Notes: generated from the letters alone by a model not told the origin. Shown: positions 17,707 to 27,365, counted from the first letter of the stretch. The stretch: DNA of 64,000 nt from Photorhabdus noenieputensis (GCF_018448935.1 NZ_RCWC01000006.1:1-64000); one strand, 5' to 3'. A program made the numbers and translations.

Positions 17707-18256
17707 AAACATATTTTACCGGACGCATTTCACTAACCGTATCAGCCAGTTCAATTAATTCAGTAGGGTAATCTTGTCCGGTAATGATTACCGTCTGATT
17801 AATTGGCCGTTCGCTTAATGCCTTGATAATTTCGTCTAGCAATAGATAACCGTTATTTATCACGCAAACCAATTCACTCAGCACGACCAATGATAATTCA
17901 GGATCACGCATCATGCGCAGCGCATGCTGCCAAACCTCAGAGCAAGCAGCAATATCCTTAGCACGATTTTGCATTTCTCCAGTCAAGTTCATTGATATTA
18001 GTTGAAATTCTACTCCATGCTGCCGCAACAAAACACGCTCACCGGCTGACCATTCATCGCGAATAAATTGGATAACGCCAGCCTTTAATCCATGACCCAA
18101 CGCTCGTGTAACCGTTCCCATTGCTGCGGGGGTTTTCCCTCTGCCATTACCGGTATAGATAATGACAATCCCCCGGTTTTCTTGAGCGGCTGCAACTTGT
18201 GCCATAAATCTCTCTTTTTGCCGCTGTTTTCTCTGTTTATATCGCTCCTCACTCAT
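17699..18256 (-). CDS. btuR: corrinoid adenosyltransferase, BtuR/CobA type
   Basis: The 185-residue ATP:cob(I)alamin adenosyltransferase attaches the 5'-deoxyadenosyl ligand of B12. The P-loop GNGRGKT is at residues 36-42, and RALGHG, GVIQFI and the QNR motif (96-98) follow the family. Two departures stand out from the remembered E. coli protein: Pro replaces Thr after GKT (residue 43), and the usual DEL after the hydrophobic strand reads SEL with Ser127 where Asp is expected. The C-terminus is about ten residues short. Activity may therefore be altered. It is the last gene of the SUMT-cobD-pduX-sirC-btuR run and starts after a GGAG site. Confidence 0.85.
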   Translation of the reverse strand: MSEERYKQRKQRQKERFMAQVAAAQENRGIVIIYTGNGRGKTPAAMGTVTRALGHGLKAGVIQFIRDEWSAGERVLLRQHGVEFQLISMNLTGEMQNRAKDIAACSEVWQHALRMMRDPELSLVVLSELVCVINNGYLLLDEIIKALSERPINQTVIITGQDYPTELIELADTVSEMRPVKYVFT

Positions 18257-18278
18257 TTGTCCAGCTCCAATATATTAG

Positions 18279-18947
18279 TCAACTGTTTGTTTTGTTTGTA
18301 TTCGCTTGAGATGACTCAGAGAATAATGTTTCTACCACCCGATCAACTTGTTGATGATCTTGACTGACCAATGATTGCATTAATCGCTCATTAGTGAAAA
18401 ATCGCTCCCAAAAGTGACGACGTGCCGCCAAATGATGAAAATGTCGTTTTACCCGCTGGCGAAGTGTCCCACCGTAAGCGGCCAGACGACCAAGATGCAT
18501 CGGCAGCAACCGTTCGAGTTTTTCACGCCATAATCTGACCAATACCGGCGCGTTTCCCCCGGAGGAGATAGCAATCACCAAGGGTGAGCGATCAATCACT
18601 GACGGTGTGATAAAACTGGCTTGCTGTGGCTCATCTACCACATTACAAAAAATGCGGCGCTCCGTCGCACAATCACACACATAGCTATTCACCGCCGCAT
18701 CATTAGTAGCAGCAATCACCAGCCAACAATGCTCAAGCCAGTGAGGCTCAAACTCACCGCGAATGAGGGTCACTTGGCCGTTATCCCCCCATAGTTTAAA
18801 TTGCGGGGTAAATTCCCGTGCGTTAACTAATAGATGTGCGCCAGCATCTAATAACAGACGCGCTTTACGCTCGGCTACCTGACCTCCTCCAACCAGCAGA
18901 CAGGTTTTATCCCGGATCTGACAAAACATCGGCAAATAATCCAACAT
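18279..18947 (-). CDS. precorrin-2 dehydrogenase / sirohydrochlorin ferrochelatase (N-terminal half of CysG)
   Basis: The 222-residue protein matches the first half of CysG. It has [20 protein letters not shown] (NAD-binding), IFCNVVDEP, and [21 protein letters not shown], then the helical [12 protein letters not shown] tail. It oxidises precorrin-2 to sirohydrochlorin and can insert metal. The methyltransferase half is a separate gene at 20921-21706, so cysG is split. The ATG at 18947 has a strong AGGAGG site; the ten residues upstream in frame are not used. Location among B12 genes suggests its product feeds the cobalt chelatase CbiK. Confidence 0.9.
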   Translation of the reverse strand: MLDYLPMFCQIRDKTCLLVGGGQVAERKARLLLDAGAHLLVNAREFTPQFKLWGDNGQVTLIRGEFEPHWLEHCWLVIAATNDAAVNSYVCDCATERRIFCNVVDEPQQASFITPSVIDRSPLVIAISSGGNAPVLVRLWREKLERLLPMHLGRLAAYGGTLRQRVKRHFHHLAARRHFWERFFTNERLMQSLVSQDHQQVDRVVETLFSESSQANTNKTNS

Positions 18948-18963
18948 AAATCTCCTCCTACCG

Positions 18964-19824
18964 TTAACGCACACCACCCGGAATCATGGTCAGCAAGTGC
19001 TGACGGGGATAAAAACGAATTATGCCCCTCTGTTTCAGCCACCAGCATAGATATTCAACATCATGATGGTGACGATCGCACAATAATCCGACGACACTGC
19101 CACTATGAGCAACATTCAACCCGTAGATCCCACTCCGTTCTACCAATTCCAACAAACTGTCAAACGCCGGTTTGACCAACAACTTTTGGCTGGCCTGCGC
19201 ACTGAGCGTCGTGGCTTCGCCCAACCGCCAGTAATTCCGAGTAGTCACAGCCTGACAAAATAGTTTCCAAGCACGCTCTAGCACGGAGGCATTTTCCAGT
19301 AATACCAGATGGCGATCTAAACGGTGATAATCAGCTGTGATCACGATTTCCGGGCTTTCCAATAACAAAATGTCTATAGATGGCTGCCAGTCACAAGCAA
19401 TTTGCGTGGTACCTGTTTGATGATCGAACAAGGTAAGCCGACTGAACAACGTGCTATCCGTAGGCTCAAGCTGTACGCAAAAGCTAGCCAGTGTCATTTC
19501 ATCAAGTGTTTTCCCCAAATAACGCGCCGTCGCCAGCGCTGTAGCGGCAATATCAGCGGTACTACTTGCTAGCCCTTTTGCCATCGGGATCGTAGAAGTC
19601 AAGGCGATCCGTAAACCTCGCGCCATCTCCACCGACAAACCAAAATACGCCAGAACCGTTTTCATCACTTGGCGCATACGGGGACGTTCATCTTTTCCCG
19701 GCACGCCATCTGTAACAGACACTTCACTGAACCAATTCACCGGACAAGAGATCAATTTCTCACCACCAAGAATCCACCCTTGGATAAGTTCACCACACGA
19801 TGCAGGACAACGCGCTTCAGCCAT
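18964..19824 (-). CDS. pduX: L-threonine kinase PduX (GHMP family)
   Basis: The 286-residue GHMP kinase makes L-threonine O-3-phosphate, the substrate of the neighbouring CobD, from threonine. It has the start [13 protein letters not shown] and the GHMP ATP loop [15 protein letters not shown], and a C-terminal [14 protein letters not shown]. The ATG at 19824 overlaps the cobD stop by eight bases (ATGGCTGA), so translation is probably coupled. The long N-terminal extension allowed by the open frame would lie inside cobD and was rejected. It belongs to the aminopropanol-linker branch of B12 synthesis. Confidence 0.9.
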   Translation of the reverse strand: MAEARCPASCGELIQGWILGGEKLISCPVNWFSEVSVTDGVPGKDERPRMRQVMKTVLAYFGLSVEMARGLRIALTSTIPMAKGLASSTADIAATALATARYLGKTLDEMTLASFCVQLEPTDSTLFSRLTLFDHQTGTTQIACDWQPSIDILLLESPEIVITADYHRLDRHLVLLENASVLERAWKLFCQAVTTRNYWRLGEATTLSAQASQKLLVKPAFDSLLELVERSGIYGLNVAHSGSVVGLLCDRHHHDVEYLCWWLKQRGIIRFYPRQHLLTMIPGGVR

Positions 19825-20890
19825 AACCGAATACCTGATGTAACGCCGATACCAGACGGCGATTATCACGCTCGCCTTTAATGGCGACCCGATAATGAGC
19901 CGCATCCAAACCCGGATAATTAGCACAATGGCGAATCAATATTCTCTGTTTCAGCAATGCGGGTTGAAGATCGATTTCTGGGCGCAGGCAACGCAGGAAG
20001 ATATAATTTGCCGAGGGAGGCCAAACACGTAATGCCGGTAATGCCGCCAATGCCTGATAAAGCCAACGTTGTTGCTCAGCTAACCAGCGGTGTGTTGCTT
20101 GAATGTAAACGTTATCATTAAGCACCATTTCACCCGCCAACGCCGCGAAAGCATTAATGGTCCACGGCTCCCGCCAGCGCTTCATCGCCCGAATCCCCAT
20201 GACATCACTGCTGACCAGATAACCAAGGCGCAACCCCGGAATAGCAAAAAATTTCGTTAGTGAACGTAGAATATAAAGACGAGGAAAATGCGCTATCTGA
20301 GGAATAAATCCAGCAATATCCGGGAGAAAGTCGATAAACGCCTCATCAACAATCAACGCAATATTATGCTGACGGCAACGTTCAAATATTGCCTGCAATA
20401 GCACAGCATCTGGCATCAACCCCGTCGGATTGTTCGGTGTCGCGAGAAACAAACAGTCAGGCCGATGGCGTTCTAATGCCATCAACAAGCGTTCATCAGG
20501 TTGATAGCTATCCGCTTCATTCATCACATACTCATCAATCTGGCAATCCACGCGCTGCAAGGCGCACCGATATTCAGCAAATCCCGGTATCAAGAGCATG
20601 GCACGACGCGGCTTAAGATAATTCACCACAGCATAAATCAATTCGGTAGCACCATTACCCGCCATCAGGTTTTCCGCAGTACAATGATGAATCTGCGCTA
20701 ACGCGGCATGCAATCGGCGATATTCTGTATCAGGGTAATACTCTGCACATTTTAATTGGTCGATAATGGCCGTTTTTAGGGATTCCGGCATCCCTAATGG
20801 GTTAATATTAGCGCTGAAATCAATCATCTCTTCGACTGTAACACCCATTTTCAGCGCCATTTCCAGCACATTACCACCATGTTCGCTCAT
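19817..20890 (-). CDS. cobD: threonine-phosphate decarboxylase CobD
   Basis: A 357-residue PLP enzyme of aminotransferase fold that decarboxylates threonine phosphate to (R)-1-amino-2-propanol phosphate, the linker of the nucleotide loop. Seen are FSANINPLG near the start, NGATELIY, ATPNNPTG, VDEAFIDF and the PLP-lysine segment SLTKFFAIPGLRLGY. The ATG is chosen in preference to a TTG one codon upstream. It overlaps pduX and lies 30 bases downstream of the SUMT gene, as part of one operon. Confidence 0.92.
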   Translation of the reverse strand: MSEHGGNVLEMALKMGVTVEEMIDFSANINPLGMPESLKTAIIDQLKCAEYYPDTEYRRLHAALAQIHHCTAENLMAGNGATELIYAVVNYLKPRRAMLLIPGFAEYRCALQRVDCQIDEYVMNEADSYQPDERLLMALERHRPDCLFLATPNNPTGLMPDAVLLQAIFERCRQHNIALIVDEAFIDFLPDIAGFIPQIAHFPRLYILRSLTKFFAIPGLRLGYLVSSDVMGIRAMKRWREPWTINAFAALAGEMVLNDNVYIQATHRWLAEQQRWLYQALAALPALRVWPPSANYIFLRCLRPEIDLQPALLKQRILIRHCANYPGLDAAHYRVAIKGERDNRRLVSALHQVFGYG

Positions 20891-20920
20891 CAAATATTAT
20901 CCCAAATGTTAAACAGAAAA

Positions 20921-21706
20921 TCAGAGTGCCATCAGTGATGGAACGGAAGACAACAATAGACGATCCCGGCTAAAAGCCAGTGTTTCCCGCAGACGCACCA
21001 CATCACCAATCACAATCAATGCTGGCGCAGTCAATCCCTGAGCTGTCACCCGCTGAGCCAGAGTTAGCAGGGTTGCACTGGCAACCTGTTGTTGCTGATG
21101 ACTGGCATACATCACAACCGCCGCCGGTGTTGTCGGCGCTTTACCGCCTGCGATCAATTGCTCACAGATACTTGCCAGTTGAGTCATGCCCATTAAGATC
21201 ACCAATGTGCCTTCCAGCTTTGCCAGCGTCGCCCAATCCTGTGATTCATTGCCCTGACGCAAATGGCCGGTAATAACATGAAAACCTGATGCATAATCAC
21301 GATGAGTGACCGGTATCCCGGCACAAGCCAGACCACCAATTGATGAACTGATGCCCGGTACCACTTCAAAGGGGATTTTCGCCAGTGCCAAAGCTTCCGC
21401 TTCTTCACCACCACGGCCAAACACATAGGGATCTCCCCCTTTCAGCCGGACAACATTTAACCCTTGTTGCGCACACTCCACCAAGATTTGATTAATTTGC
21501 CGTTGCGGCACTGGGTGATAGTTCGGCGTTTTGCCGACATTAATCATTTTGCAGTTGCCCGGTGCTTCGGATAACAGGTCCGGGCTGACTAATCGATCAT
21601 ACACCAGCGCCTCAGCCTGACGGATACAATGCAATCCTCTGACAGTAATCAGCGCCGCATCGCCGGGACCGGCACCTACCAACCAAACTTTTCCGCTATT
21701 CATCAT
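20921..21706 (-). CDS. uroporphyrinogen-III C-methyltransferase (SUMT)
   Basis: A 261-residue SAM-dependent methyltransferase that makes precorrin-2 from uroporphyrinogen III. It corresponds to the C-terminal half of CysG. Motifs are VWLVGAGPGDAALIT, the YDRLVS segment, VRLKGGDPYVFGRGGEE and VPGISSSIGG with GIPVTHRDY. An ATG at 21706 is favoured over an upstream GTG because the AGGG site is 8 bases away. It is the first gene of the leftward B12 run and is divergent from eutA. Confidence 0.92.
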   Translation of the reverse strand: MMNSGKVWLVGAGPGDAALITVRGLHCIRQAEALVYDRLVSPDLLSEAPGNCKMINVGKTPNYHPVPQRQINQILVECAQQGLNVVRLKGGDPYVFGRGGEEAEALALAKIPFEVVPGISSSIGGLACAGIPVTHRDYASGFHVITGHLRQGNESQDWATLAKLEGTLVILMGMTQLASICEQLIAGGKAPTTPAAVVMYASHQQQQVASATLLTLAQRVTAQGLTAPALIVIGDVVRLRETLAFSRDRLLLSSVPSLMAL

Positions 21707-21929
21707 ATTTTTCACCCTGTAACGAAAGTCTGTTGGAAGATATATAACCGATAGCCAGCAACATGATCTGGTGTGAGATCAATAATTCTTCATTTTTGTT
21801 AATGTATTGATGATAACCCTCTGTTCTGACGCATTGTTACTTTATCTACTTGTTTCTCTTAGCAACTTCGCCCTGCATCTTGTATCTACGCCATTTTTAT
21901 TATAACCCCTAATGTTTTTGTGATTACAG

Positions 21930-21960
21930 TTGACTTTTCGATCAAATTGCCGACATTTAA
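21930..21960 (+). promoter_or_regulatory. possible eutA promoter in the divergent intergenic region
   Basis: TTGACT followed at 18-20 bases by an AT-rich hexamer (TTTAAT/CATTTA) precedes eutA by about 60 bases. The spacing is not ideal. I looked for a cobalamin riboswitch core in 21707-22018 and found none. Confidence 0.35.
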
Positions 21961-22018
21961 TACTGATTGATAAAAAAAAATGCCAACATACGCCTTATTA
22001 CAGACAAGAGGCGTAGCG

Positions 22019-23431
22019 ATGGAAGCCAAGGAATTATTCAGTGTCGGTATTGACATCGGCACCACCACCACACAAGTGATCTTTTCGCGTCTGTCACTGG
22101 TGAACCGTGCGGCGGTATCACAAGTGCCACGCTACGAGTTTGTTAGCCGCGAGATTATCTGGCAAAGCCCGGTGTTATTTACCCCCGTAGACTTTGCCGG
22201 ACAATTGCGTGAAGACGAACTGTTCAACTTGATCCAAGCACAATATCAAGCAGCAAACATCGATCCAGAAAGTGTCGATTCCGGTGCGGTTATCATTACC
22301 GGTGAAACCGCGAAAACATGCAATGCACGCCCTGCGATTATGACACTGGCACAAAAATTAGGGGATTTTGTTGTAGCAACCGCGGGGCCACATCTGGAAT
22401 CAATGATTGCCGGTTTAGGCTCCGGCGCTCAAGCGCTGTCACAACAGAAAATGGCCAGAGTGCTCAACATTGACGTCGGCGGCGGCACAGCCAACTACGC
22501 TCTATTTGATGCCGGGCGACTTATCGCCTCCGCTTGCTTAAATGTCGGCGGCCGCTTATTGGAAACCGATCCTCAAGGCAAAGTTTTACGGGCGCATCCG
22601 CCGGGAGCACTCATCGTTGATTCACTATTTGGTGAAAACACAGATCTTCAACATCTGACAGCCTCGCAATTACAGCAAATTGCTACGCGGATGTCGCAAT
22701 TGCTGTGGGAAGTCATCACCGGGCCACTCACACCACTGGCGCAACAATTACTGATGACCGAACCGCTGCCAAATTGTGATGAACTCTATGCCGTCACCCT
22801 CTCCGGCGGGGTAGGAGAATGTTATCGTCAAGCATCGGATCATGCTCTATTCCGTTTTCACGATTTAGGGCCACTGCTGGCGCAAGCTATCCATCGTGAT
22901 AATGATTTCACCAAACTGCCGCTGCAAGTGCCAAAACAAACCGTGCGCGCTACCGTTATTGGTGCCGGTGCTCATACATTATCGTTATCCGGTAGTACTA
23001 TCTGGCTCGATACGTTATCACTACCACTGCGCAACATTCCTGTCGTCCATCCTGACACAGAAGCCGCTGAATCACTGGCGGAATCCTGGCAACATGCACT
23101 CACACAAATGGATCTGAACGCCGAACAGGATCTATATGCATTGGCCCTACCCGACGCCCTGCCAGTGAATTATGCCGCCGTACAGACATGTATTACTGCT
23201 TTACAGAACTTTGCCGCACGCTATCCCTCTTCCCACCCGTTGCTCATCGTCGCTGGTCAAGACTTTGGTAAGGCATTAGGTATGCTGCTACATCCTCTGA
23301 TGGGAGAACGACCGCTGGCGGTTATCGATGAAGTTATCACCCGCACCGGAGATTATATCGACATTGGCACGCCACTATTTAATGGCACTGTGGTTCCCGT
23401 CACTATCAAATCACTGGCTTTTCCTTCCTGA
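22019..23431 (+). CDS. eutA: ethanolamine ammonia-lyase reactivase EutA
   Basis: A 470-residue actin-fold ATPase that exchanges damaged adenosylcobalamin from ethanolamine ammonia-lyase. It opens with LFSVGIDIGTTTTQVIFSRL and has SGAVIITGETAKT, NIDVGGGTANYALFD and SGGVGECYR, all close to E. coli EutA, and ends KSLAFPS as that protein does. The ATG at 22019 has a GAGG site and matches the known N-terminus; 13 in-frame residues upstream are not used. It is first of a three-gene eutABC operon, 12 bases before eutB. Confidence 0.94.
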   Translation: MEAKELFSVGIDIGTTTTQVIFSRLSLVNRAAVSQVPRYEFVSREIIWQSPVLFTPVDFAGQLREDELFNLIQAQYQAANIDPESVDSGAVIITGETAKTCNARPAIMTLAQKLGDFVVATAGPHLESMIAGLGSGAQALSQQKMARVLNIDVGGGTANYALFDAGRLIASACLNVGGRLLETDPQGKVLRAHPPGALIVDSLFGENTDLQHLTASQLQQIATRMSQLLWEVITGPLTPLAQQLLMTEPLPNCDELYAVTLSGGVGECYRQASDHALFRFHDLGPLLAQAIHRDNDFTKLPLQVPKQTVRATVIGAGAHTLSLSGSTIWLDTLSLPLRNIPVVHPDTEAAESLAESWQHALTQMDLNAEQDLYALALPDALPVNYAAVQTCITALQNFAARYPSSHPLLIVAGQDFGKALGMLLHPLMGERPLAVIDEVITRTGDYIDIGTPLFNGTVVPVTIKSLAFPS

Positions 23432-23443
23432 GAGAGCGTAAAC

Positions 23444-24805
23444 ATGAAATTGAAAACTCAGCTTTTTGGTAAGACCTATCAGTTTAAAGATGTCAAACAG
23501 GTGCTGGCAATGGCTAACGAATTGCGTTCCGGGGATATGCTAGCCGGGGTGGCTGCGGAAAGTTCCCAACAACGTGTAGCGGCTAAACATGTCCTCTCGG
23601 AAATGACGATTGCGGATATTCGCATGAATCCGATTATTCCTTATGAAGAGGATTGCGTGACTCGCATTATTCAGGATGACATTAATGAAATTGCCTACAC
23701 CCGCATAAAAAACTGGAGTATCGGTGAACTGCGTGAATACATACTAAGTGACGATACCAGTGTGGATGATATCGCCTTTCTGCGTAAAGGAATCAGTTCT
23801 GAAGTCGTTGCCGCCGTAGCAAAAATCAGCTCCAATGCGGACCTGATCTATGGCGCGAAAAAAATGCCGGTGATCAAAAAAGCCAATACCACCATCGGAA
23901 TACCGGGAACGTTCAGCGCCCGACTGCAACCTAACGATACCCGCGACGATGTACAAAGCATTCTGGCCCAGATTTACGAAGGACTATCGTTTGGCGTTGG
24001 TGATGCAGTCATCGGCGTTAACCCGGTAACTGACGATGTGGAAAACCTCACCCGCGTGCTAGATACCATCTATGAAGTGATCGACAAATTCGCGATCCCA
24101 ACTCAAGGCTGTGTCTTGGCCCATGTCACGACCCAGATAGAAGCTATTAAGCGTGGCGCACCGGGTGGTTTGATTTTCCAAAGTATCTGCGGTAGTGAAA
24201 AAGGGCTAAAAGAGTTTGGCGTAGAATTGGCTATGTTAGATGAAGCGCGTGCCGTTGGCGCGGAATATTGCCGTCTTGCTGGCGATAACTGTCTTTACCT
24301 TGAAACTGGACAAGGCTCTGCTCTCTCCGCCGGTGCTCACTTTGGTGCGGATCAAGTGACAATGGAGGCACGAAACTATGGTCTGGCACGCCACTATGAC
24401 CCATTTCTGGTAAACACCGTTGTCGGTTTCATCGGGCCGGAATACCTTTACAATGATCGCCAGATTATCCGCGCCGGATTAGAAGATCACTTTATGGGAA
24501 AACTCAGTGGCGTCTCAATGGGATGTGACTGCTGCTACACCAACCATGCAGATTCCGATCAAAACCAGAATGAAAACCTGATGATTTTGCTGGCAACCGC
24601 AGGATGTAATTTCATCATGGGAATGCCGCTTGGTGATGACATTATGCTCAATTACCAGACTTCCGCTTTCCACGATACCGCCACTATCCGCCATCTGCTT
24701 AATCTGCGCCCATCCCAAGAATTTGAACGCTGGCTGGAACATATGGGATTGATGGCAAATGGCCGCTTAACATCACGTGCAGGTGATGCATCGTTCTTTT
24801 TCTGA
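23444..24805 (+). CDS. eutB: ethanolamine ammonia-lyase heavy chain EutB
   Basis: The 453-residue large subunit of the adenosylcobalamin-dependent lyase converts ethanolamine to acetaldehyde and ammonia. The length and the sequence are typical throughout, for instance DMLAGVAA, NPVTDDVENLTR, QGCVLAHVTTQ, the SICGSEKGL segment and GMPLGDDIMLNYQ. It holds the TIM-barrel active site. It lies between eutA and eutC with short gaps. No microcompartment shell genes (eutS, L, K, M, N) are in the window. Confidence 0.96.
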   Translation: MKLKTQLFGKTYQFKDVKQVLAMANELRSGDMLAGVAAESSQQRVAAKHVLSEMTIADIRMNPIIPYEEDCVTRIIQDDINEIAYTRIKNWSIGELREYILSDDTSVDDIAFLRKGISSEVVAAVAKISSNADLIYGAKKMPVIKKANTTIGIPGTFSARLQPNDTRDDVQSILAQIYEGLSFGVGDAVIGVNPVTDDVENLTRVLDTIYEVIDKFAIPTQGCVLAHVTTQIEAIKRGAPGGLIFQSICGSEKGLKEFGVELAMLDEARAVGAEYCRLAGDNCLYLETGQGSALSAGAHFGADQVTMEARNYGLARHYDPFLVNTVVGFIGPEYLYNDRQIIRAGLEDHFMGKLSGVSMGCDCCYTNHADSDQNQNENLMILLATAGCNFIMGMPLGDDIMLNYQTSAFHDTATIRHLLNLRPSQEFERWLEHMGLMANGRLTSRAGDASFFF

Positions 24806-24827
24806 TTCTTTGCTGAGATAAACCACC

Positions 24828-25694
24828 ATGAACCAAAAACCAATTAAAACGTGTGCAGATAATGCGATCTTTAGCCAGGAACCACAAACATTATCCCCCC
24901 CTACAGCGGGAATCATTGACGAAGCTGAAAGCTGTACGCCGGATTTAGGCTCCTTAGAAGCCAAGCAGTGGATCGGTGTCCAAAACCCGAACCGTATGGA
25001 AGTCTTACAAGAATTACGCCGCAGCACTGTTGCGAGAGTCGGTACCGGCCGCAGCGGTCCACGTCCCCGTACTCAGGCATTACTGCGTTTTCAAGCTGAT
25101 CACTCTCGTTCTAAAGATACGGTGTTAAAGGAAGTCCCGACCGAATGGATAGAAAAACGAGGATTGCTGGAAGTGCAATCTCAAGTCAGCGACAAAAATC
25201 TCTATTTAACTCGCCCGGACTTGGGAAGAAAACTCAGTGCGAATGCGGTAGAAACCTTGCTGACACAGTGCAAAACTGGCACCGATGTACAGGTTGTGAT
25301 CTCTGATGGCCTGTCTACTGATGCCATTACCACCAACTACGAAGATCTTGTGCCACCACTGTTAAAAGGGTTGGAACAGGCAGGAATGTGCATCGGCACT
25401 CCATTTTTTGTGCGTTATGGCCGCGTCAAAATCGAAGATCAAATTGGTGAGTTACTAAAAGCTAAGGTAGTTGTCTTATTGATTGGAGAACGCCCCGGAT
25501 TAGGGCAATCGGAAAGTCTCTCCTGCTATGCAGTTTACCAACCGACTGTAGAAAAAACGGTTGAAGCTGACCGCACTTGTATCTCGAATATTCATCGTGG
25601 CGGCACACCACCCATCGAAGCCGCGGCAATTATTGTCGATTTAGCGAAAAATATGCTGGAACAACAAGCTTCCGGCATTGCTCTTAGTCGTTGA
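24828..25694 (+). CDS. eutC: ethanolamine ammonia-lyase light chain EutC
   Basis: The 288-residue small subunit contributes to binding of the cobalamin cofactor. Recognisable are [17 protein letters not shown]-like residues (here [17 protein letters not shown]), [41 protein letters not shown] and the Arg-Cys-Ser-Asn-rich [17 protein letters not shown]. It ends the eutABC operon and is followed by an ERIC element. The N-terminal 50 residues are more variable, as is usual for this subunit. Confidence 0.96.
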   Translation: MNQKPIKTCADNAIFSQEPQTLSPPTAGIIDEAESCTPDLGSLEAKQWIGVQNPNRMEVLQELRRSTVARVGTGRSGPRPRTQALLRFQADHSRSKDTVLKEVPTEWIEKRGLLEVQSQVSDKNLYLTRPDLGRKLSANAVETLLTQCKTGTDVQVVISDGLSTDAITTNYEDLVPPLLKGLEQAGMCIGTPFFVRYGRVKIEDQIGELLKAKVVVLLIGERPGLGQSESLSCYAVYQPTVEKTVEADRTCISNIHRGGTPPIEAAAIIVDLAKNMLEQQASGIALSR

Positions 25695-25706
25695 TAGAAT
25701 GGTGGC

Positions 25707-25833
25707 TATACCCTATAGATTTCAAGATGGATCGCGACGGCAAAGGAGCGAATCCCCGGGAGCATAGCGAACTATGTGACCGGGGTGAGCGAGTGCAGCC
25801 AACAAAGAGGCAACTTGAAAGATGACGGGTATA
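25707..25833. repeat. ERIC element, complete 127 bp
   Basis: Complete copy from TATACCC to GGGTATA, starting 12 bases after the eutC stop codon. Confidence 0.92.
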
Positions 25834-25908
25834 AACAATAATCTTTCATTCAAGTGCCCCTTTTACTTAATTAAGAAAATCATCAATATAAAAATTAAAA
25901 AATAGGAT

Positions 25909-25926
25909 GGCAGGCCAGAACCTGCC
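25909..25926 (-). terminator. rho-independent terminator, first copy of a duplicated unit
   Basis: GGCAGG and CCTGCC pair around six bases, and the minus strand then reads ATCCTATTTTTT. A near-identical hairpin lies at 29919-29936. Confidence 0.75.
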
Positions 25927-25933
25927 TCCTGCT

Positions 25934-26578
25934 TTATTGATTACCTAGCCATAAATGCGATATAACTTCCAGTTCTGCATTTAGAATACTGCTAATGTTG
26001 TAGAATTCAATTTTATAGTAATTAACAACATTAGGAGGTGATGCAAGTATTTCCGTCTTACCGGAGTAAATATCAATATAGCTATACTGATTATAATGCC
26101 CAAACGGACCAGCCCAATAATTTACAGCCCTAATATTTGCCAGGCTATTGTTTTTTATAATTGCGTCACTGAAATCAGTGGGTAATACTGCATTACCAGA
26201 ATTATAAATTACATATGCATCGTTAGAATTCATATGTACCATTCTTGATGGAATTCCAGCTTTTTTCCACGCAGGGTCCATTACAAATTCAATTTCTGCA
26301 TTTTCAGTATTGCTAAGATTGGTGACTACAATTTTATAGCGGTAAATAAGGTCACCAGGTCCGCCGAATATTTTAACTTCGCTAGGATAAACATCAACAT
26401 GACTATATTGATGATAATCTCCAATCAGACGAGCCCAGTAATTTACAGCCCTAATTGGTGCCATACTCTTGTTTTTTATAATTGCCGCTGGGACTGTATT
26501 TGGCACTGCAATATTTTTATTACTATAAATCTCAACGGTTGCAAGAGGACCTATAGATACAGTTTTTTTCAATGACAT
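25934..26578 (-). CDS. unknown protein with two copies of an NYW-containing ~100-residue domain
   Basis: This 214-residue protein consists of two tandem homologous domains of about 100 residues. Each has an AIIKNxS pattern, then IRAVNYWA, a G-H/D-Y-x-QYSxxDxY segment, a tyrosine-rich YKI strand and a final NAEIE/NAELE. A single-domain relative is at 29993-30307. I do not recognise the family; the alternating hydrophobic pattern suggests a beta-sandwich, possibly a lectin or a structural protein. There is no signal peptide. The ATG at 26578 follows an AGGGGAAG site. The gene, its terminator and 150 bases upstream are all duplicated at the other end of the Hcp islet. Confidence 0.6.
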   Translation of the reverse strand: MSLKKTVSIGPLATVEIYSNKNIAVPNTVPAAIIKNKSMAPIRAVNYWARLIGDYHQYSHVDVYPSEVKIFGGPGDLIYRYKIVVTNLSNTENAEIEFVMDPAWKKAGIPSRMVHMNSNDAYVIYNSGNAVLPTDFSDAIIKNNSLANIRAVNYWAGPFGHYNQYSYIDIYSGKTEILASPPNVVNYYKIEFYNISSILNAELEVISHLWLGNQ

Positions 26579-26620
26579 TATTCTTCCCCTCATTGTTTCT
26601 GTTATTTAGTAACATATATA

Positions 26621-26638
26621 ACAGGTGGTTTTACCTGT
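26621..26638. promoter_or_regulatory. palindromic operator candidate upstream of the NYW-domain gene
   Basis: ACAGGT, six bases, ACCTGT form a perfect dyad 43 bases upstream of the start codon. The same element, one base pair shorter on each side, is at 30353-30368 before the paralogue. Confidence 0.5.
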
Positions 26639-26960
26639 AAAATTTAACTTAACACTTTCCCCAAACAGTTAAATATTGAAATTTGTCAGCACAGTGAAAA
26701 AATACAGCCAACGAATTTATTGTATATAATTTGTCATTCAATAATGTAATAAATAACAATCGAAATCAGATACTGTTTTTTTCGCGTTATCTATTCTGAT
26801 AACACTTTTCCTCTCATTTTATTACGACGATAGCACCATATTACTAAGTACAACAAATTTTCGAAAAACAGACATAAAGAATGCATTTATTAGGTATAAT
26901 AAAACCATAACTATGTTATGATAAGTCATTATATCAACGAAATATTATGAGATTGAATAG
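26639..26960. other. AT-rich intergenic region, no gene seen
   Basis: Its first 120 bases are nearly repeated at 30369-30480. Beyond that it should hold the promoter of the gene at 26961, which I could not pinpoint. Confidence 0.4.
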
Positions 26961-27365
26961 ATGGATTTGGAAAAATTAAGAAAATTAACCCTCAGTAGTG
27001 GATTCACATTTAAAGAGCTTCTTATGATGCAAAGAACCTTTAAAAATCTTGACGATGATGAAAGAAGGTATCTTATAGAAAATTATACAAAAAGCGATAA
27101 TATTTACAATGTTATACTATTATTTGCTGGAGAAGTAGGTTTCCCTGTGTTATATATAACTGCTTGGTATATAGTGTTCATATTAATAGAGCTGTATGAT
27201 AATGCATGGTTTATGGTTCCATTTACATCACTTATTTATGTCATTGTGACGATGACATGTTTATGTTATAAACGTTTTTGTCAGAATTATCCTTTCCCCC
27301 TATGCATAAAATTAACCATTTTCTATACTCGTCTCAAAATAAAAGAAAAGTTCAAGCAGTTATAA
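26961..27365 (+). CDS. small two-helix membrane protein 1 of 3, candidate immunity protein
   Basis: The 134-residue protein has a charged N-terminal 50 residues (LRKLTLSSGFTFKELLMMQR) and two hydrophobic stretches at about 52-77 and 88-108, then a basic tail (FYTRLKIKEKFKQL). It is the most diverged of three tandem paralogues. They converge on a putative type VI effector gene from the opposite strand, so they may be membrane-located immunity proteins. I recognise no named family, and immunity is inference from arrangement only. Confidence 0.6.
   Translation: MDLEKLRKLTLSSGFTFKELLMMQRTFKNLDDDERRYLIENYTKSDNIYNVILLFAGEVGFPVLYITAWYIVFILIELYDNAWFMVPFTSLIYVIVTMTCLCYKRFCQNYPFPLCIKLTIFYTRLKIKEKFKQL

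Noticed and set aside
21707-22018. Possible second cobalamin riboswitch in front of eutA or the SUMT gene
   Set aside because: Neither the GCCACTG box nor the AAGCCAGAAGACC element is found on either strand here.
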